Positions 8,193-17,151 of a stretch of DNA of 64,000 nucleotides are shown here, piece after piece; within the stretch, counting starts at the first letter, position 1, and every line of letters starts with the position of its first letter. The translations under genes and the position numbers were made by a program. The stretch is from contig JAPPMB010000054.1 in the NCBI GenBank assembly GCA_028819255.1, positions 46,323 to 110,322 of the forward strand. Reading direction: 5' to 3'. A model generated the notes under the pieces. That model saw only the letters and a program-made list of their open reading frames with translations, made no database searches and had not been told where the DNA came from. Origin of the DNA: Bryobacterales bacterium (GTDB lineage Bacteria; Acidobacteriota; Terriglobia; Bryobacterales; UBA6623).

Positions 8193-9230
8193 ATGATCGC
8201 CGGAGTCCTTCACGGGAAGGAGGACTTGCGTCTGGAGCGGACCCCGGTTCCGTCGATCGGTCCGGCCGACATCTTGGTCCGGGTTCGCGCCGCCCTGACT
8301 TGCGGCACGGATCTGAAGGTCTATCTCCGGGGCCACCACGCCAAGATGATCACGCTGCCGTCTCCCCTTGGCCATGAACTGGCCGGCGACATCGTGGAGG
8401 CCGGCGCAGCCGTCCGCAGGTTCGAGGTCGGCGACCGGATCGTCGCTGCGAACTCGGCGCCCTGCCACAAGTGCTTCCACTGCCGGCGTGATGAGAAGAA
8501 CCTTTGCGAGAACCTGCTCTTCGTCAACGGGGCGTTCGCCGAGTTCATCAGAATTCCCGGCCGGGTCGTGGAATCCAACACCCACCGGCTGCCGAACCAT
8601 GTCGACTACCGCGAAGCTGCTCTCTCGGAACCGCTGGCGTGCGTGCTCAACGGCATTGACGAAACGGGTGTGCGGCCGGGCGACACCGTCACAGTGATCG
8701 GGCTGGGCCCCATCGGCCTGATGTTCGTGCGCGTCGCGAAGATCGCGGGGGCACGGGTGATCGCCGTAGGTCGCAGACAGGAGCAGCTCGACCGCGCCGA
8801 GCACCTCGGCGCGGAGGGGTTGATCGAGTCGCGGCGCGGATACGACCCGAGCGACGAGGTCCGGCGCTGCACCGAGGGGGGACGTGGGTCCGACGCGGTC
8901 ATCGAGGCGGTGGGTTCGCCTCACGCGTGGCGCCAAGCGGTCTCGATGTGCCGTCCCGGCGGGAAGGTGAACTTCTTCGGAGGCTGTCCCAGAGATACGG
9001 TCGTTTGCCTGGACACGGGGCGCCTCCACTATGCCTCGCTCGAATTGCGCGCGACATTCCATCACACCCCGCGCCACATCCTGGAGTCCCTGGAGCTGAT
9101 TGCCCGCGGCGACATCATGCCGACGGACTTCATCGGGGCCGAAGCGCCGCTTTCCGACATCGCGTCCATCTTTCGGCGGCTGGCCGTGCGGTCGGGCCGC
9201 CTCAAGACCGCCGTCCTGCCCGGGGAGTAG
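8193..9230 (+). CDS. Zinc-dependent alcohol dehydrogenase (MDR family), second copy
   Basis: Second medium-chain dehydrogenase, 345 residues, 19 bases after the first. It keeps the catalytic zinc motifs (TCGTDLKVY, GHELAG), the structural zinc cysteines (CHKCFHCRRDEKNLC) and the cofactor loop (VIGLGPIGLMFV). The two proteins are clearly diverged, so they probably act on different substrates or form an unlike pair, not a recent duplication. TTG 8181, in frame and 12 bases upstream with AAGGA before it, is an alternative start. The segment VRRCTEGGRGSDAVIEAVG is typical of sorbitol-type members. Confidence 0.85.
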   Translation: MIAGVLHGKEDLRLERTPVPSIGPADILVRVRAALTCGTDLKVYLRGHHAKMITLPSPLGHELAGDIVEAGAAVRRFEVGDRIVAANSAPCHKCFHCRRDEKNLCENLLFVNGAFAEFIRIPGRVVESNTHRLPNHVDYREAALSEPLACVLNGIDETGVRPGDTVTVIGLGPIGLMFVRVAKIAGARVIAVGRRQEQLDRAEHLGAEGLIESRRGYDPSDEVRRCTEGGRGSDAVIEAVGSPHAWRQAVSMCRPGGKVNFFGGCPRDTVVCLDTGRLHYASLELRATFHHTPRHILESLELIARGDIMPTDFIGAEAPLSDIASIFRRLAVRSGRLKTAVLPGE

Positions 9231-9501
9231 ATTCGGGGACCGTGGGTTTCGACGTTGTTCGTCCCTCGATCGCGGCTCATCCCGCTACTTCGCCGGCGAG
9301 GACGGCGAACCGAGTGCCTCTCTCGCCAGATGCTAGCATTTATGTAGGCTGGGCGGTCCCAGTGAGACCATGGTGGCTGTCCCGCCGGAGCCGGGTGGAA
9401 TCGCAAACACGCCGCGTTTCGGAGGGCGGTCAAGCCGCGCGGCGGCCTAGCCCGCCTGGCGGCTGTCAAGTGCGAGAGGTGCCTTCGCGAAGGAGGTGGG
9501 A
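9231..9501 (+). other. Leader of the signalling operon, with a hairpin
   Basis: Intergenic 270 bases without a gene. GGCT-GG-GCGG at 9347-9356 can pair with CCGCCGGAGCC at 9382-9392 to close a ~25-base loop that itself contains the palindrome ACCATGGT. AGGAGG at 9491-9496, five bases before GTG 9502, is the ribosome site of the next gene. I could not match the folded region to a known riboswitch. Confidence 0.35.
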
Positions 9502-10689
9502 GTGAGCCGAGCGGACAAGGTGAGATTCACGCGCCCGCACAGGATCCTGGTGGTTGACGACGAGCCGGACCTGGAGCGGCTCATGCGGCAGAGAATGCGC
9601 CGGGATGTCCGCAAGGGGCGCTTTCACCTGACATTTGCCCAGAACGGGGTTGAGGCACTTGACTGCCTTAGGTCGGACGGTCCGTTCGACATGGTGCTTT
9701 CCGACATCAACATGCCCCAGATGGATGGCCTCACGCTGCTACAGCAGATCCCGAGCGTGGACCCGGACGTGCGGGCGGTGATCGTGTCCGCCTACGGGGA
9801 CATGCGCAACATCCGCACAGCGATGAATCGCGGTGCCTTCGACTTCGTCACAAAGCCGATCGACTTCCGTGATCTGCGCGTGACCATTGACCGTTCCCTG
9901 AAGAACCTGGCCCAGTGGCGCGAGGCTCTTGCTTCGCGCGACCGCCTGGTGGCGCTTGAGAACGAGCTCTCGGTTGCGCGCAGAATGCAACGGTCGATCC
10001 TGCCGACGATGTTTCCAAAGAAGAGGAACTGCGAGGTCTTCGCAAGCATGCAGGCTGCGCGCGCCGTCGGCGGGGACTTCTACGACGTCGTGTCTCTCGA
10101 GGATGAGTTCGTTGGGCTGGCAATCGCCGACGTGTCGGGCAAGGGAGTCCCTGCCGCGCTCTTCATGATGTCTAGCCGGACGCTGCTCAAGGGGGCCGCC
10201 ATCGGCACGCTGGACCCGGCTGCGGTCCTGACCGAGACGAACAACATCCTGAGCGATGACAACGCGTCGATGATGTTCGTCACCGTGCTCTACGCGATCT
10301 ACAACGCCGAGACAGGAAGGTTTCTCTATGCCAGCGGAGGGCACGACACTCCGTTGGTCGTGCATCCCGACGGCAGCTCAACACTCCTGTCGAGAACCAA
10401 TGGCGTAGCGCTGGGTGTCATTCCCGAATTCGAGTACGTGGCCGAATCAGTTCTCCTCAACCCTGGCGACACGGTGCTGCTGTACACGGATGGCGTCACC
10501 GAGGCCCAGAACGCTGAGGGTGAGCAGTTCGGGCTCGGGCGGCTTTCGCGTCTGTTCGACGGGGCTCCTCCCCGGGGCGCCCAGGAAGCCACGGAACGCG
10601 TGTTCAACGCCGTCAAGGCCTTCGCCGGCGATGCGGAGCAATTCGATGACATCACCTGCCTGGCGATGCAGAGGACCGGGAAACCGTGA
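9502..10689 (+). CDS. Response regulator with PP2C (RsbU/SpoIIE-type) phosphatase output
   Basis: Cytoplasmic serine phosphatase switched by phosphorylation, 395 residues. Residues ~14-130 are a receiver domain with the acidic pair VVDDE, the phospho-acceptor Asp68 (VLSDINMPQMDG) and the conserved lysine (VTKPID). A helical linker (ARRMQRSILP) leads to the PP2C domain with GGDFYDV and ADVSGKGVPAALF, the metal-binding signatures of SpoIIE/RsbU. Such proteins dephosphorylate STAS anti-sigma antagonists. The next gene is an RsbW-like kinase overlapping by one base, and a STAS protein lies 4.6 kb downstream, so a partner-switching module is likely. The start GTG 9502 has AGGAGG at ideal spacing. 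Confidence 0.9.
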   Translation: MSRADKVRFTRPHRILVVDDEPDLERLMRQRMRRDVRKGRFHLTFAQNGVEALDCLRSDGPFDMVLSDINMPQMDGLTLLQQIPSVDPDVRAVIVSAYGDMRNIRTAMNRGAFDFVTKPIDFRDLRVTIDRSLKNLAQWREALASRDRLVALENELSVARRMQRSILPTMFPKKRNCEVFASMQAARAVGGDFYDVVSLEDEFVGLAIADVSGKGVPAALFMMSSRTLLKGAAIGTLDPAAVLTETNNILSDDNASMMFVTVLYAIYNAETGRFLYASGGHDTPLVVHPDGSSTLLSRTNGVALGVIPEFEYVAESVLLNPGDTVLLYTDGVTEAQNAEGEQFGLGRLSRLFDGAPPRGAQEATERVFNAVKAFAGDAEQFDDITCLAMQRTGKP

Positions 10690-11105
10690 TGACCGCTGAA
10701 CTCAGGCTCACGCTGCAGAGCAGGCTCTCCTCTCTGAAGGATCTTCAGGAATCCCTTGACCGGTTCGGCGATGAACAGGACTGGCCGGCGAATCTGCGGT
10801 TCCAGCTGCGTCTGGCGCTCGAGGAACTTGCGACCAATGTCATCAATCACGGTTTCGGGGAGGAAGGGCACGAGTTCGAAATCGAGATCTCGTCCTCGCC
10901 GGACAAGGTGATCGTCAACGTCATTGACGGGGCTCGTCCCTTCAATCCCTTGGAAGCGCCGCCCGCTCCGAACGTGGAGGCGCCTTTGGATGAGCGCCCG
11001 ATCGGAGGCCTCGGAGTGTTTCTCGTGCGCAAGATCTCGGACGAGATGTTCTATAGGCGAACTCAAGGAAAGAACCACCTGACAATTGTCAAGCTAAGGA
11101 ACTGA
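10689..11105 (+). CDS. RsbW-like serine kinase / anti-sigma factor
   Basis: Small cytoplasmic GHKL ATPase of 138 residues. The N-box is LALEELATNVINHGF, followed by VIDGARPFNPLE and GGLGVFLVRKISDEM, the usual order of the HATPase_c_2 anti-sigma family. These proteins phosphorylate STAS antagonists and bind sigma factors or other targets. The start overlaps the stop of the phosphatase gene by one base (TGATG), and its own stop overlaps the next start in the same way, so translation is coupled. The target is unknown; no sigma factor gene is present in the window. Confidence 0.88.
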   Translation: MTAELRLTLQSRLSSLKDLQESLDRFGDEQDWPANLRFQLRLALEELATNVINHGFGEEGHEFEIEISSSPDKVIVNVIDGARPFNPLEAPPAPNVEAPLDERPIGGLGVFLVRKISDEMFYRRTQGKNHLTIVKLRN

Positions 11106-12277
11106 TGCGTCGTAGATTTCGGACCGCCGCCCCTTCGCTGGTGTTCCTGCTGGCCCTTGCGGGTTCCTCCCATGCGCAGGACGACGGAGTTTCCGAGGAT
11201 CGAGTCCTGTTCGGACAGTCGGCCGTATTTAGCGGACCGAACGGGCAGCTCGGCATGGATTTTCGGATAGGGGTCCTCGCAGCCTTCGGCGAGGCGAACG
11301 CAGGCGGGGGTGTTCACGGCCGAAGACTCGAGCTGCTCTCGATCGACGACTTCTACGATCCGGCGGTTGCGGTGGCCAACACTCGCCGGCTGGTCGAGCA
11401 GGACCGCGTTTTCGCCCTGATTGGCTCCGTCGGCGCGCCAAGCGCGCGCGCCGCCGTTCCGATAGCTGCGGAATCCTCAGTTCCGTACATTTCGCCGTAC
11501 ACGGGTTCGGACTTGCTGCGCGAGAGGAAATGGAGCCATGTGATCAACCTGCGCGCCTCGTATTCGCAAGAGACGGCGGAAATCGTGGAACGGATCATCA
11601 GCGACCTGAACATCCGGCGGATCGCGGTAGTCCATCAGGATGACTCCTACGGTCTTGCCGGTCTCGCGGGTGTCCAGCGAGCACTCAACGAGCGTGATCT
11701 GTCGATCGCGACGCTTGCCAACTACGCCCGGAACACCACGGCGGTCAAAACGGCCGTTCTTGAGCTAAGGGGCGTCCAGCCAGGGGCGGTGGTGCTGGTC
11801 GGCGCCCACAATGCGGTTGCCGAGACCGTGATGTGGGCCCGGCACATCGGGCTGAACCCCGTCTTCGTGACCCTCTCATTCTCTGGCGGGAATGCCTTGG
11901 CGTCGGCGCTGAACGATCGGGGTCTGGGAGACGTCTATGCAACACAGGTGGTGCCGTTCCCCGCATCGCAGACGGCCATCGCCCGCTCGTACCGGCGCGC
12001 GATGGCGAGACACGCTAGAAACGCAGCGACCGGGTACATCTCATTTGAGGGATACCTTGCGGGCCGGCTGACCATCGAGGGCTTGGAGCGAGCCGGTGCG
12101 GATCTTGACAGGGTCCGATTCCTGAGCGGCTTGCTGCGTGGGGCGACGGTCAATCTGGATGGACTGGTTCTGCGCTTCGGTGAAGGCGACAACCAGGGCT
12201 CCAACCGGGTGTATCTCACCCGCATAGACGACGATGGCCGCTACACGCCGATTTCCAGATTGGGGGACGACTTATAG
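11105..12277 (+). CDS. Periplasmic branched-chain-amino-acid-type binding protein, sensory partner candidate
   Basis: Exported binding protein of 390 residues in the Leu/Ile/Val-binding (Peripla_BP_6) family. It has a clear signal peptide with cleavage expected after SSHA near residue 24. The mature part has the usual opening (VLFGQSAVFSGPNGQLGMDF) and IAVVHQDDSYG in the middle. No permease or ATP-binding transporter gene is nearby. It starts inside the stop codon of the RsbW-like gene and is followed 30 bases later by a large membrane histidine kinase. This resembles TorT-TorS pairs, where a periplasmic binding protein hands its signal to a kinase. A sensory rather than transport role is therefore my inference. 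Confidence 0.85.
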   Translation: MRRRFRTAAPSLVFLLALAGSSHAQDDGVSEDRVLFGQSAVFSGPNGQLGMDFRIGVLAAFGEANAGGGVHGRRLELLSIDDFYDPAVAVANTRRLVEQDRVFALIGSVGAPSARAAVPIAAESSVPYISPYTGSDLLRERKWSHVINLRASYSQETAEIVERIISDLNIRRIAVVHQDDSYGLAGLAGVQRALNERDLSIATLANYARNTTAVKTAVLELRGVQPGAVVLVGAHNAVAETVMWARHIGLNPVFVTLSFSGGNALASALNDRGLGDVYATQVVPFPASQTAIARSYRRAMARHARNAATGYISFEGYLAGRLTIEGLERAGADLDRVRFLSGLLRGATVNLDGLVLRFGEGDNQGSNRVYLTRIDDDGRYTPISRLGDDL

Positions 12278-12307
12278 CCAGCCCGCCCGGGCGGAGGTGT
12301 CGAGTTC

Positions 12308-14521
12308 ATGATCAGTCCGCAACGGCTTCTTAAGACGTATGGACCCGCTAGGATCCTAGGCCTGCTGCGGGGCGGCGGTGCGCAGCGTGAGCTGACCAAG
12401 GCCCGCAGGAGCGTCGCCGTGCAACTTTACCTCGGCCTGGGTGCTGCGGTTGCCCTGACTCTCGCGGCGAGTGCAGTCGGCTGGGTCACGTTCAACCAGG
12501 TCGGTGACGAGCAGAGCCGTGTCAATGACCTGAACGTGCCGGACATGGCCTCGGCCTTCGCCGTGGCCCAGCGCATCGGGGCTCTGGTGGACACTGCGCC
12601 CCGGCTCACGGTGGCGCAGTCCGTCGAGGAGTTCGAGCTGGTGCGCCAGGAGATCGCCCGGGAACGTGAGGCGTTCGAGGACCGCCTGGAGGACTTCGCC
12701 GAGCGTCGAGGCCAGAGCGAGGGGGTCCGGCGAGTGCGCGTCTGGGGGCGGGAAATGGCCGGGAACATCGAGGCGATCGAGGAGGCCGAGGCCGAACTGC
12801 TAGAACTCGTCGAGGTCCGCAGGGCGTTACAGGACGCCCTGCGTGCGGTGGACACCGAGCTCTCCTACCTCCTGATCACGGCGATCGACGATCAATTCTT
12901 CTACGCGATGACCGGTCACCTGCAGATTGGAGCGGCGCCTGCGGAACGGTCGTTGCCGTTCCTCGACACGGAGTTCGATCGCTTTCGCCAGCTGGCGGCA
13001 CTCAAGGAGGGTGCCGCCATTGGCAGCCAGGTCCTCGCCAACGCCTTCAGTGTCCCGAACCCCGACCTGCTGGTTCCATTGCGGGAGCAGTACGACGCAG
13101 CCTCGAGCCTGATCGGCCGGAACCTTCCGGCGGTAGGGTGGGGACGTCTGGGTCCGGAGATCGTCAGCCGATTCGAACGGCTCTTCGAGCTGAGTGTGGG
13201 CGAGGACGGCGCCTTCGACATTCGCCGTCGCGAACTCGAGATCCTGTCCAGGCAGTCGAATCTTCTGGTGGAGAACCGCGAGATCGCCACGGACTTGATT
13301 TCGGAGATTGAGAGTCTCGTGTCGGGACTCAGCTCCAGCACGCTCGTCGCAACCCGCTCGACCTCCGATGCCGTCCGGACGGGTCGCACTCTGCTTCTCG
13401 TTATGAACGTGATCAGCGTCCTGGGAGCCGTCCTGATCGGCTGGCTGTTTATCGGGCGCCACCTGGTGCGGCGGCTTGAGAGACTCTCACAGCGCATGCA
13501 GCGGATGGCCGCCGGGGACCTCGAATCCAAGGTGGAGATCGAGGGCAACGACGAGGTCTCGGACATGGCCGCTGCCCTGGAGGTGTTCCGCAAGCATGCG
13601 CTGGAGGTCCAGCGCCTGAACCTTGTCGAGAAGCTGGCCGAGGATCTGAGTGCCAAGAACGACGAGCTGGAGTCCGTGCTCGCCGACCTCCGCAAGGCTC
13701 AGAGCCAGATCGTGATGCGGGAGAAGCTGGCCGCCCTTGGCGAGCTCACCGCCGGCGTGGCCCACGAGATCAAGAATCCCCTCAATTTCGTCAAGAACTT
13801 TTCGGAAGTCTCCGAGGAACTCCTCGAGGATCTGAAGGAAATCCTGCCAAAGCCAAATGAAGCCTTCGATCCAGACGACCAGGAGGAGGTGGAAGAAATC
13901 TGTGACGACCTCACGGGAAACCTGGAGCGAATTCGCGAGCACGGCAATCGTGCCGACCGCATTGTCCGTGACATGCTCATGATGGGAAGAGGGTCGAGCG
14001 AGCGGCGGCCAGTCGACCTCAACAGTCTTGTCAGGGAACACGTGAAGCTCGCCTTCCACAGCGCCCGTGCAGCTGACCCGGACTTCCAGCTGCACATGGT
14101 GAGCAATCTCGATGAGCAGCTCGACGCCCGCGAAGTTGAAGTCGTCCCGCAGGATCTCGGTCGGGTCGTGCTCAACATGGTCAGCAACGCCTGCGACGCG
14201 ACAGACGAGAAGCGGCGGTCCGGCGTGAGGCCGTACATGCCCACGCTCGAGACTACGACCCGGATCAATGGCGACAAGGTCGAGATCATCGTCCGCGACA
14301 ATGGGCTGGGCATTCCCGACGAGATCGCCGCGAAGATCTTCAATCCCTTCTTCACCACAAAGGCCACGGACAAGGGCACCGGCTTGGGCCTGGCGCTCTC
14401 GAATGACATCGTGCGTGAGCACGGCGGCCAGATCCGGGTGGACTCACAGCCTGGCGAGTTCACCGAGATGACCGTGGAGCTCCCGCTCTCGCAGGTCCCG
14501 ACCGAGGCGTACGCGGCCTGA
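12308..14521 (+). CDS. TorS-like membrane sensor histidine kinase
   Basis: Inner-membrane histidine kinase of 737 residues. Transmembrane helix 1 is near residues 38-62. A long helical periplasmic region (~63-355, rich in Glu, Leu and Arg) resembles the TorS sensor helical bundle. Helix 2 is near 361-385, then HAMP (RLERLSQRMQRMAAGDLESK), a coiled coil, and the phospho-acceptor His486 (GVAHEIKNPLNF). The ATPase part has N-box LNMVSNACDA, DNGLGIP and GTGLGLA. There is no receiver domain of its own, so the REC-PP2C protein in the same operon is the natural partner. That would turn a periplasmic ligand signal into dephosphorylation of a STAS protein (inference). Confidence 0.88.
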   Translation: MISPQRLLKTYGPARILGLLRGGGAQRELTKARRSVAVQLYLGLGAAVALTLAASAVGWVTFNQVGDEQSRVNDLNVPDMASAFAVAQRIGALVDTAPRLTVAQSVEEFELVRQEIAREREAFEDRLEDFAERRGQSEGVRRVRVWGREMAGNIEAIEEAEAELLELVEVRRALQDALRAVDTELSYLLITAIDDQFFYAMTGHLQIGAAPAERSLPFLDTEFDRFRQLAALKEGAAIGSQVLANAFSVPNPDLLVPLREQYDAASSLIGRNLPAVGWGRLGPEIVSRFERLFELSVGEDGAFDIRRRELEILSRQSNLLVENREIATDLISEIESLVSGLSSSTLVATRSTSDAVRTGRTLLLVMNVISVLGAVLIGWLFIGRHLVRRLERLSQRMQRMAAGDLESKVEIEGNDEVSDMAAALEVFRKHALEVQRLNLVEKLAEDLSAKNDELESVLADLRKAQSQIVMREKLAALGELTAGVAHEIKNPLNFVKNFSEVSEELLEDLKEILPKPNEAFDPDDQEEVEEICDDLTGNLERIREHGNRADRIVRDMLMMGRGSSERRPVDLNSLVREHVKLAFHSARAADPDFQLHMVSNLDEQLDAREVEVVPQDLGRVVLNMVSNACDATDEKRRSGVRPYMPTLETTTRINGDKVEIIVRDNGLGIPDEIAAKIFNPFFTTKATDKGTGLGLALSNDIVREHGGQIRVDSQPGEFTEMTVELPLSQVPTEAYAA

Positions 14522-15265
14522 ACTCCGTTTCGGGGACTGGGATCTGTCGCCGCGGTCCCGATGACGGGTCCAGTGGATTCCGCCTTTCAATCCCTCTCGC
14601 AACCGGGCTCTTGCGGGACACCTCCGCCCGGGATCGAGGCCCGTCCGCCGGTCCGGCCATCCAACTGGTCGACCGGCGCCGACACGCAGTTCACCTACGG
14701 GCGCGACGCATGGCGCCTATCCGTCCGCTCCGGTGGCGGGCATGGGGTTCGGCGCTTCCGGTCTTCATCAGCGATTGTCGCCGGCCCGTAGTGCGATCGA
14801 AACCCGAGTCTTCGAGGCAAGGCGGCATGGCGGACAGCACTCGAATGCGAGGGGACTTCGGGAGGACAGCATTCTTGGAAAGACACGGTCCTGAGGGTCC
14901 GTTCCTGAAGACGCTCACAGGCGGCCGCAGCCTGGAGGCTCACGTCTGCGAAAAGGCTGCTGCGCCCAGGCCGGGCTCCGGCATGACGCCGCTGCGGGCC
15001 TTGCCGAAGCGCGCCTGCGGCGATTCGAAGTGGAGGATCGGCGGCCCGTTCCCGCGACGTTCGGAGGCGGCCCCCGCAGTCAGTGTTCCCGGCCGGATTC
15101 GCGCATGATGTTGCGAGCGGCCGGCTGGGTAACCTTCACAGACCCTCGCGCGCAGTGAGGCGCCGGACCAACGTCGGCGGAACGCCGCCGCCAGAAGCAC
15201 ATCCCGCGCCTGTGACGGAAATGTTGCCGCGGTTGGATGCGCGGCCTGTGCCGCCGGCCTCTTGG
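14522..15265. other. Intergenic region, no convincing gene
   Basis: About 740 bases between the histidine kinase and the STAS gene. The longest plausible frame, from ATG 14827 to 15108 on the plus strand (93 residues with AAGGCGG upstream), resembles no family I know and has an arginine- and glycine-rich composition like out-of-frame translation. I see no RNA gene, repeat or terminator here. Confidence 0.4.
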
Positions 15266-15604
15266 TCAGCCGCCGATCGCGGCCAGAGCATCCGCTCTGG
15301 AGTTGTAGATCGCGATGATCTTGTCGAAACCGCTGATCTCGAAGACCTCGCGAATCGGTTCGGCGAGGAAGCAGATTGCGAAGTCCATCTTTCTTCGTTT
15401 CAGTGTCTTGGCAATCAGCAGGATCGCCCGGAGTCCCGCACTGCTGATGTACGAGAGATGTTCACAGTCGATGATCATGCCTTGGTGGCTCTCGTCGATC
15501 GCCTCTTTCAGTGTGTTCTCGAAATCGCGGGCGTTGGTGCCGTCGACCCGAAACCAGGCTTCGGCAACCAAGATGCCATTCACTCGATCGGTGACCAATT
15601 CCAT
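15266..15604 (-). CDS. STAS-domain anti-sigma factor antagonist
   Basis: Cytoplasmic single STAS domain of 112 residues. The core reads IDCEHLSYISSAGLRAILLIAK, where the Ser-Ser of the SSAG motif holds the serine normally phosphorylated by an RsbW-type kinase. It faces the operon that encodes a PP2C response regulator and a kinase, separated by 740 bases. This placement fits the third member of one partner switch. The start ATG 15604 has GGAG ten bases upstream on the minus strand. A TATACT element about 100 bases upstream (15704-15709, minus) may be its -10. Confidence 0.88.
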   Translation of the reverse strand: MELVTDRVNGILVAEAWFRVDGTNARDFENTLKEAIDESHQGMIIDCEHLSYISSAGLRAILLIAKTLKRRKMDFAICFLAEPIREVFEISGFDKIIAIYNSRADALAAIGG

Positions 15605-15703
15605 TGCCGAATACTCCGTCCTCTGTGCGGGTGCCGGAAGCCCCTGCTCACATTCCTAACCGCCCCCACCTCAGCTTCCATACGAGGTGCAGGATTCATC
15701 GCA

Positions 15704-15709
15704 AGTATA
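15704..15709 (-). promoter_or_regulatory. Possible -10 element of the STAS gene
   Basis: TATACT on the minus strand, about 100 bases before the STAS start. The matching -35 (TCGGAA region) is poor. Confidence 0.3.
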
Positions 15710-15802
15710 GCAGCACCGACCCGCGGCTTCCGAGGTCGCGGCCGCGTTATGAATGGGAACGTCACGTGAGCAGCGGCACGGATGCGGCGGATTGCCGGAG
15801 CC

Positions 15803-15891
15803 TGGTGCTGGAGGAGGGGGTCGAACCCTCATGCCCGGTAATGGGCGCTGGATTTTGAGTCCAGTGCGTCTGCCAATTCCGCCACTCCAGC
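15803..15891 (-). tRNA. tRNA-Leu (anticodon CAA)
   Basis: On the minus strand the acceptor arms GCTGGAG and CTCCAGC pair perfectly and are followed by ACCA, so CCA is encoded. The anticodon loop reads ACTCAAAAT, giving anticodon CAA. The long variable arm (GCGCCCATTACCGGGCA region) and the T arm (GAGGGTTCGACCCCCTC) are those of a class II leucine tRNA. All 89 bases fit the standard fold. Confidence 0.95.
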
Positions 15892-15913
15892 GTGCCGCGG
15901 GCCCGGAAACCGT

Positions 15914-15929
15914 AAGGGCGGCCGCCCTT
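15914..15929. repeat. Perfect 16-bp palindrome in the tRNA leader
   Basis: AAGGGCGGCCGCCCTT lies 23 bases upstream of the tRNA 5' end on the minus strand. TACAAT at 15937-15942 (minus) just beyond it could be the -10, in which case the palindrome would be transcribed as a leader hairpin. No -35 element is evident. Confidence 0.4.
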
Positions 15930-16247
15930 GGACCTCATTGTATCGGTTGCGGCCGGCGGCGCAGCGGCGACCGGCGAGGGAGCCCCATTGAAGCCGACCT
16001 GCCTGCGTGGCGAGTGAGTCGGGGCCCCGGTTCACCCCTCTGGTGTCGCCGGCGCCGGGCTCCCCGGCCGCGAAGCCGTCGCGCGGTTCGGATCCATGCC
16101 TCTACGAGCCGGGCGACCAGGCGATGCGAAAGGGCGAGCGGCGCGCCGGCCAGCACGGCGGGATTCCTACGGGACCGGCGCGTCCGGCCCGGATCGGCTA
16201 CCCTAGACAGACCGTGGCCGCCAAGGGCGGTCACGACGGGGGTGCGG

Positions 16248-17138
16248 ATGGAAACAATCGGCGTCATCGGCCTGGGGAACATGGGAATCGGAATGGCCCG
16301 GAATCTCGTGGCCGCCGGCTTTCCCGTAGTGGGGTTCGACCTGCGGCCCGAGCGCCTGGCGCTTCTGGCCGAATCCGGCGGGATTCCAGCCGCCGACTGC
16401 GCCGAGGTGGGTGCAAGGTCCGACGCCGTGTTCGTGATGGTGATGAACGGCCAGCAGGCTCGCGAGGCGCTGCTGGGTGCGGACGGCGCCGTGCGTGCGA
16501 TGTCCAAAGGCGACACCGTACTCATGACGGCGACCATCCTGCCGGCGGAGGTTCGTGCGCTGGAAGGGCCCTTGGCGGCGGCGGGTGTCGGCCTGGTCGA
16601 CACGCCGGTGAGCGGCGGAAAGCCCGGAGCCGACGGCGGCACGCTGACCCTGATGGCCGCCGCCAGGACCGACGTGCTAGAGGCGAACCGGGGCGCACTT
16701 GAGGCGATTTCCGCGAACCTGTTTCACGTCGGCGAGGAAATCGGCCAGGGCCAGACCGTGAAGGCCGCGCTGCAGGCCTTGATCGGCTGCACGTTTGCGG
16801 CGACGTTCGAGGCCCTCGTGATGGGTGTCGGGTCCGGCGTCAGCGGCTCAACGCTGTTCGAGGTGTTTCGGTCCAGCGCGGTCGGGAGTCCGCTCTTCGA
16901 GGGCTGTGCCCGCCAGGTGCTGGACCGGAGATTCAAGGGAACCGGAAGCCACATCGGCACGATGTACAAAGACCTGGGGATATCCATGGCTGTTGCCCGC
17001 GAGGCCGGGGCGGTGATGCTCACGACGAGTTCCGCGTATGAAATGTTCCAGGCTGGCATCTCCCGCTATCCGGACGAGGACAACTGGGCGGTGGCGAAGT
17101 GGCTGGAAGAGTTCGCGGGCACTGAGGTGGGGTGGTAG
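16248..17138 (+). CDS. 3-hydroxyisobutyrate/threonate dehydrogenase-family oxidoreductase
   Basis: Cytoplasmic NAD(P)-dependent beta-hydroxyacid dehydrogenase of 296 residues. The N-terminal nucleotide-binding motif is GVIGLGNMGIGMARNL. The substrate motif is VDTPVSGGKPGADGGTLTLM, and the catalytic lysine lies in GQGQTVKAALQAL, where the family normally has GxGxxxKxxNN. The change of the usual Asn-Asn to Leu-Gln is typical of the threonate/oxo-acid branch. It is followed 13 bases later by a sugar-phosphate-isomerase-type TIM barrel. That pairing is known from four-carbon sugar-acid breakdown (LtnD with OtnI), so a similar role is likely but not certain. Confidence 0.85.
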   Translation: METIGVIGLGNMGIGMARNLVAAGFPVVGFDLRPERLALLAESGGIPAADCAEVGARSDAVFVMVMNGQQAREALLGADGAVRAMSKGDTVLMTATILPAEVRALEGPLAAAGVGLVDTPVSGGKPGADGGTLTLMAAARTDVLEANRGALEAISANLFHVGEEIGQGQTVKAALQALIGCTFAATFEALVMGVGSGVSGSTLFEVFRSSAVGSPLFEGCARQVLDRRFKGTGSHIGTMYKDLGISMAVAREAGAVMLTTSSAYEMFQAGISRYPDEDNWAVAKWLEEFAGTEVGW

Positions 17139-17151
17139 GAGGGCCGGCGAA

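Noticed and set aside
9231-9501. c-di-GMP or other known riboswitch
   Set aside because: The leader has a hairpin and a GCAAAC segment, but the conserved core sequences and order of known classes are not present.
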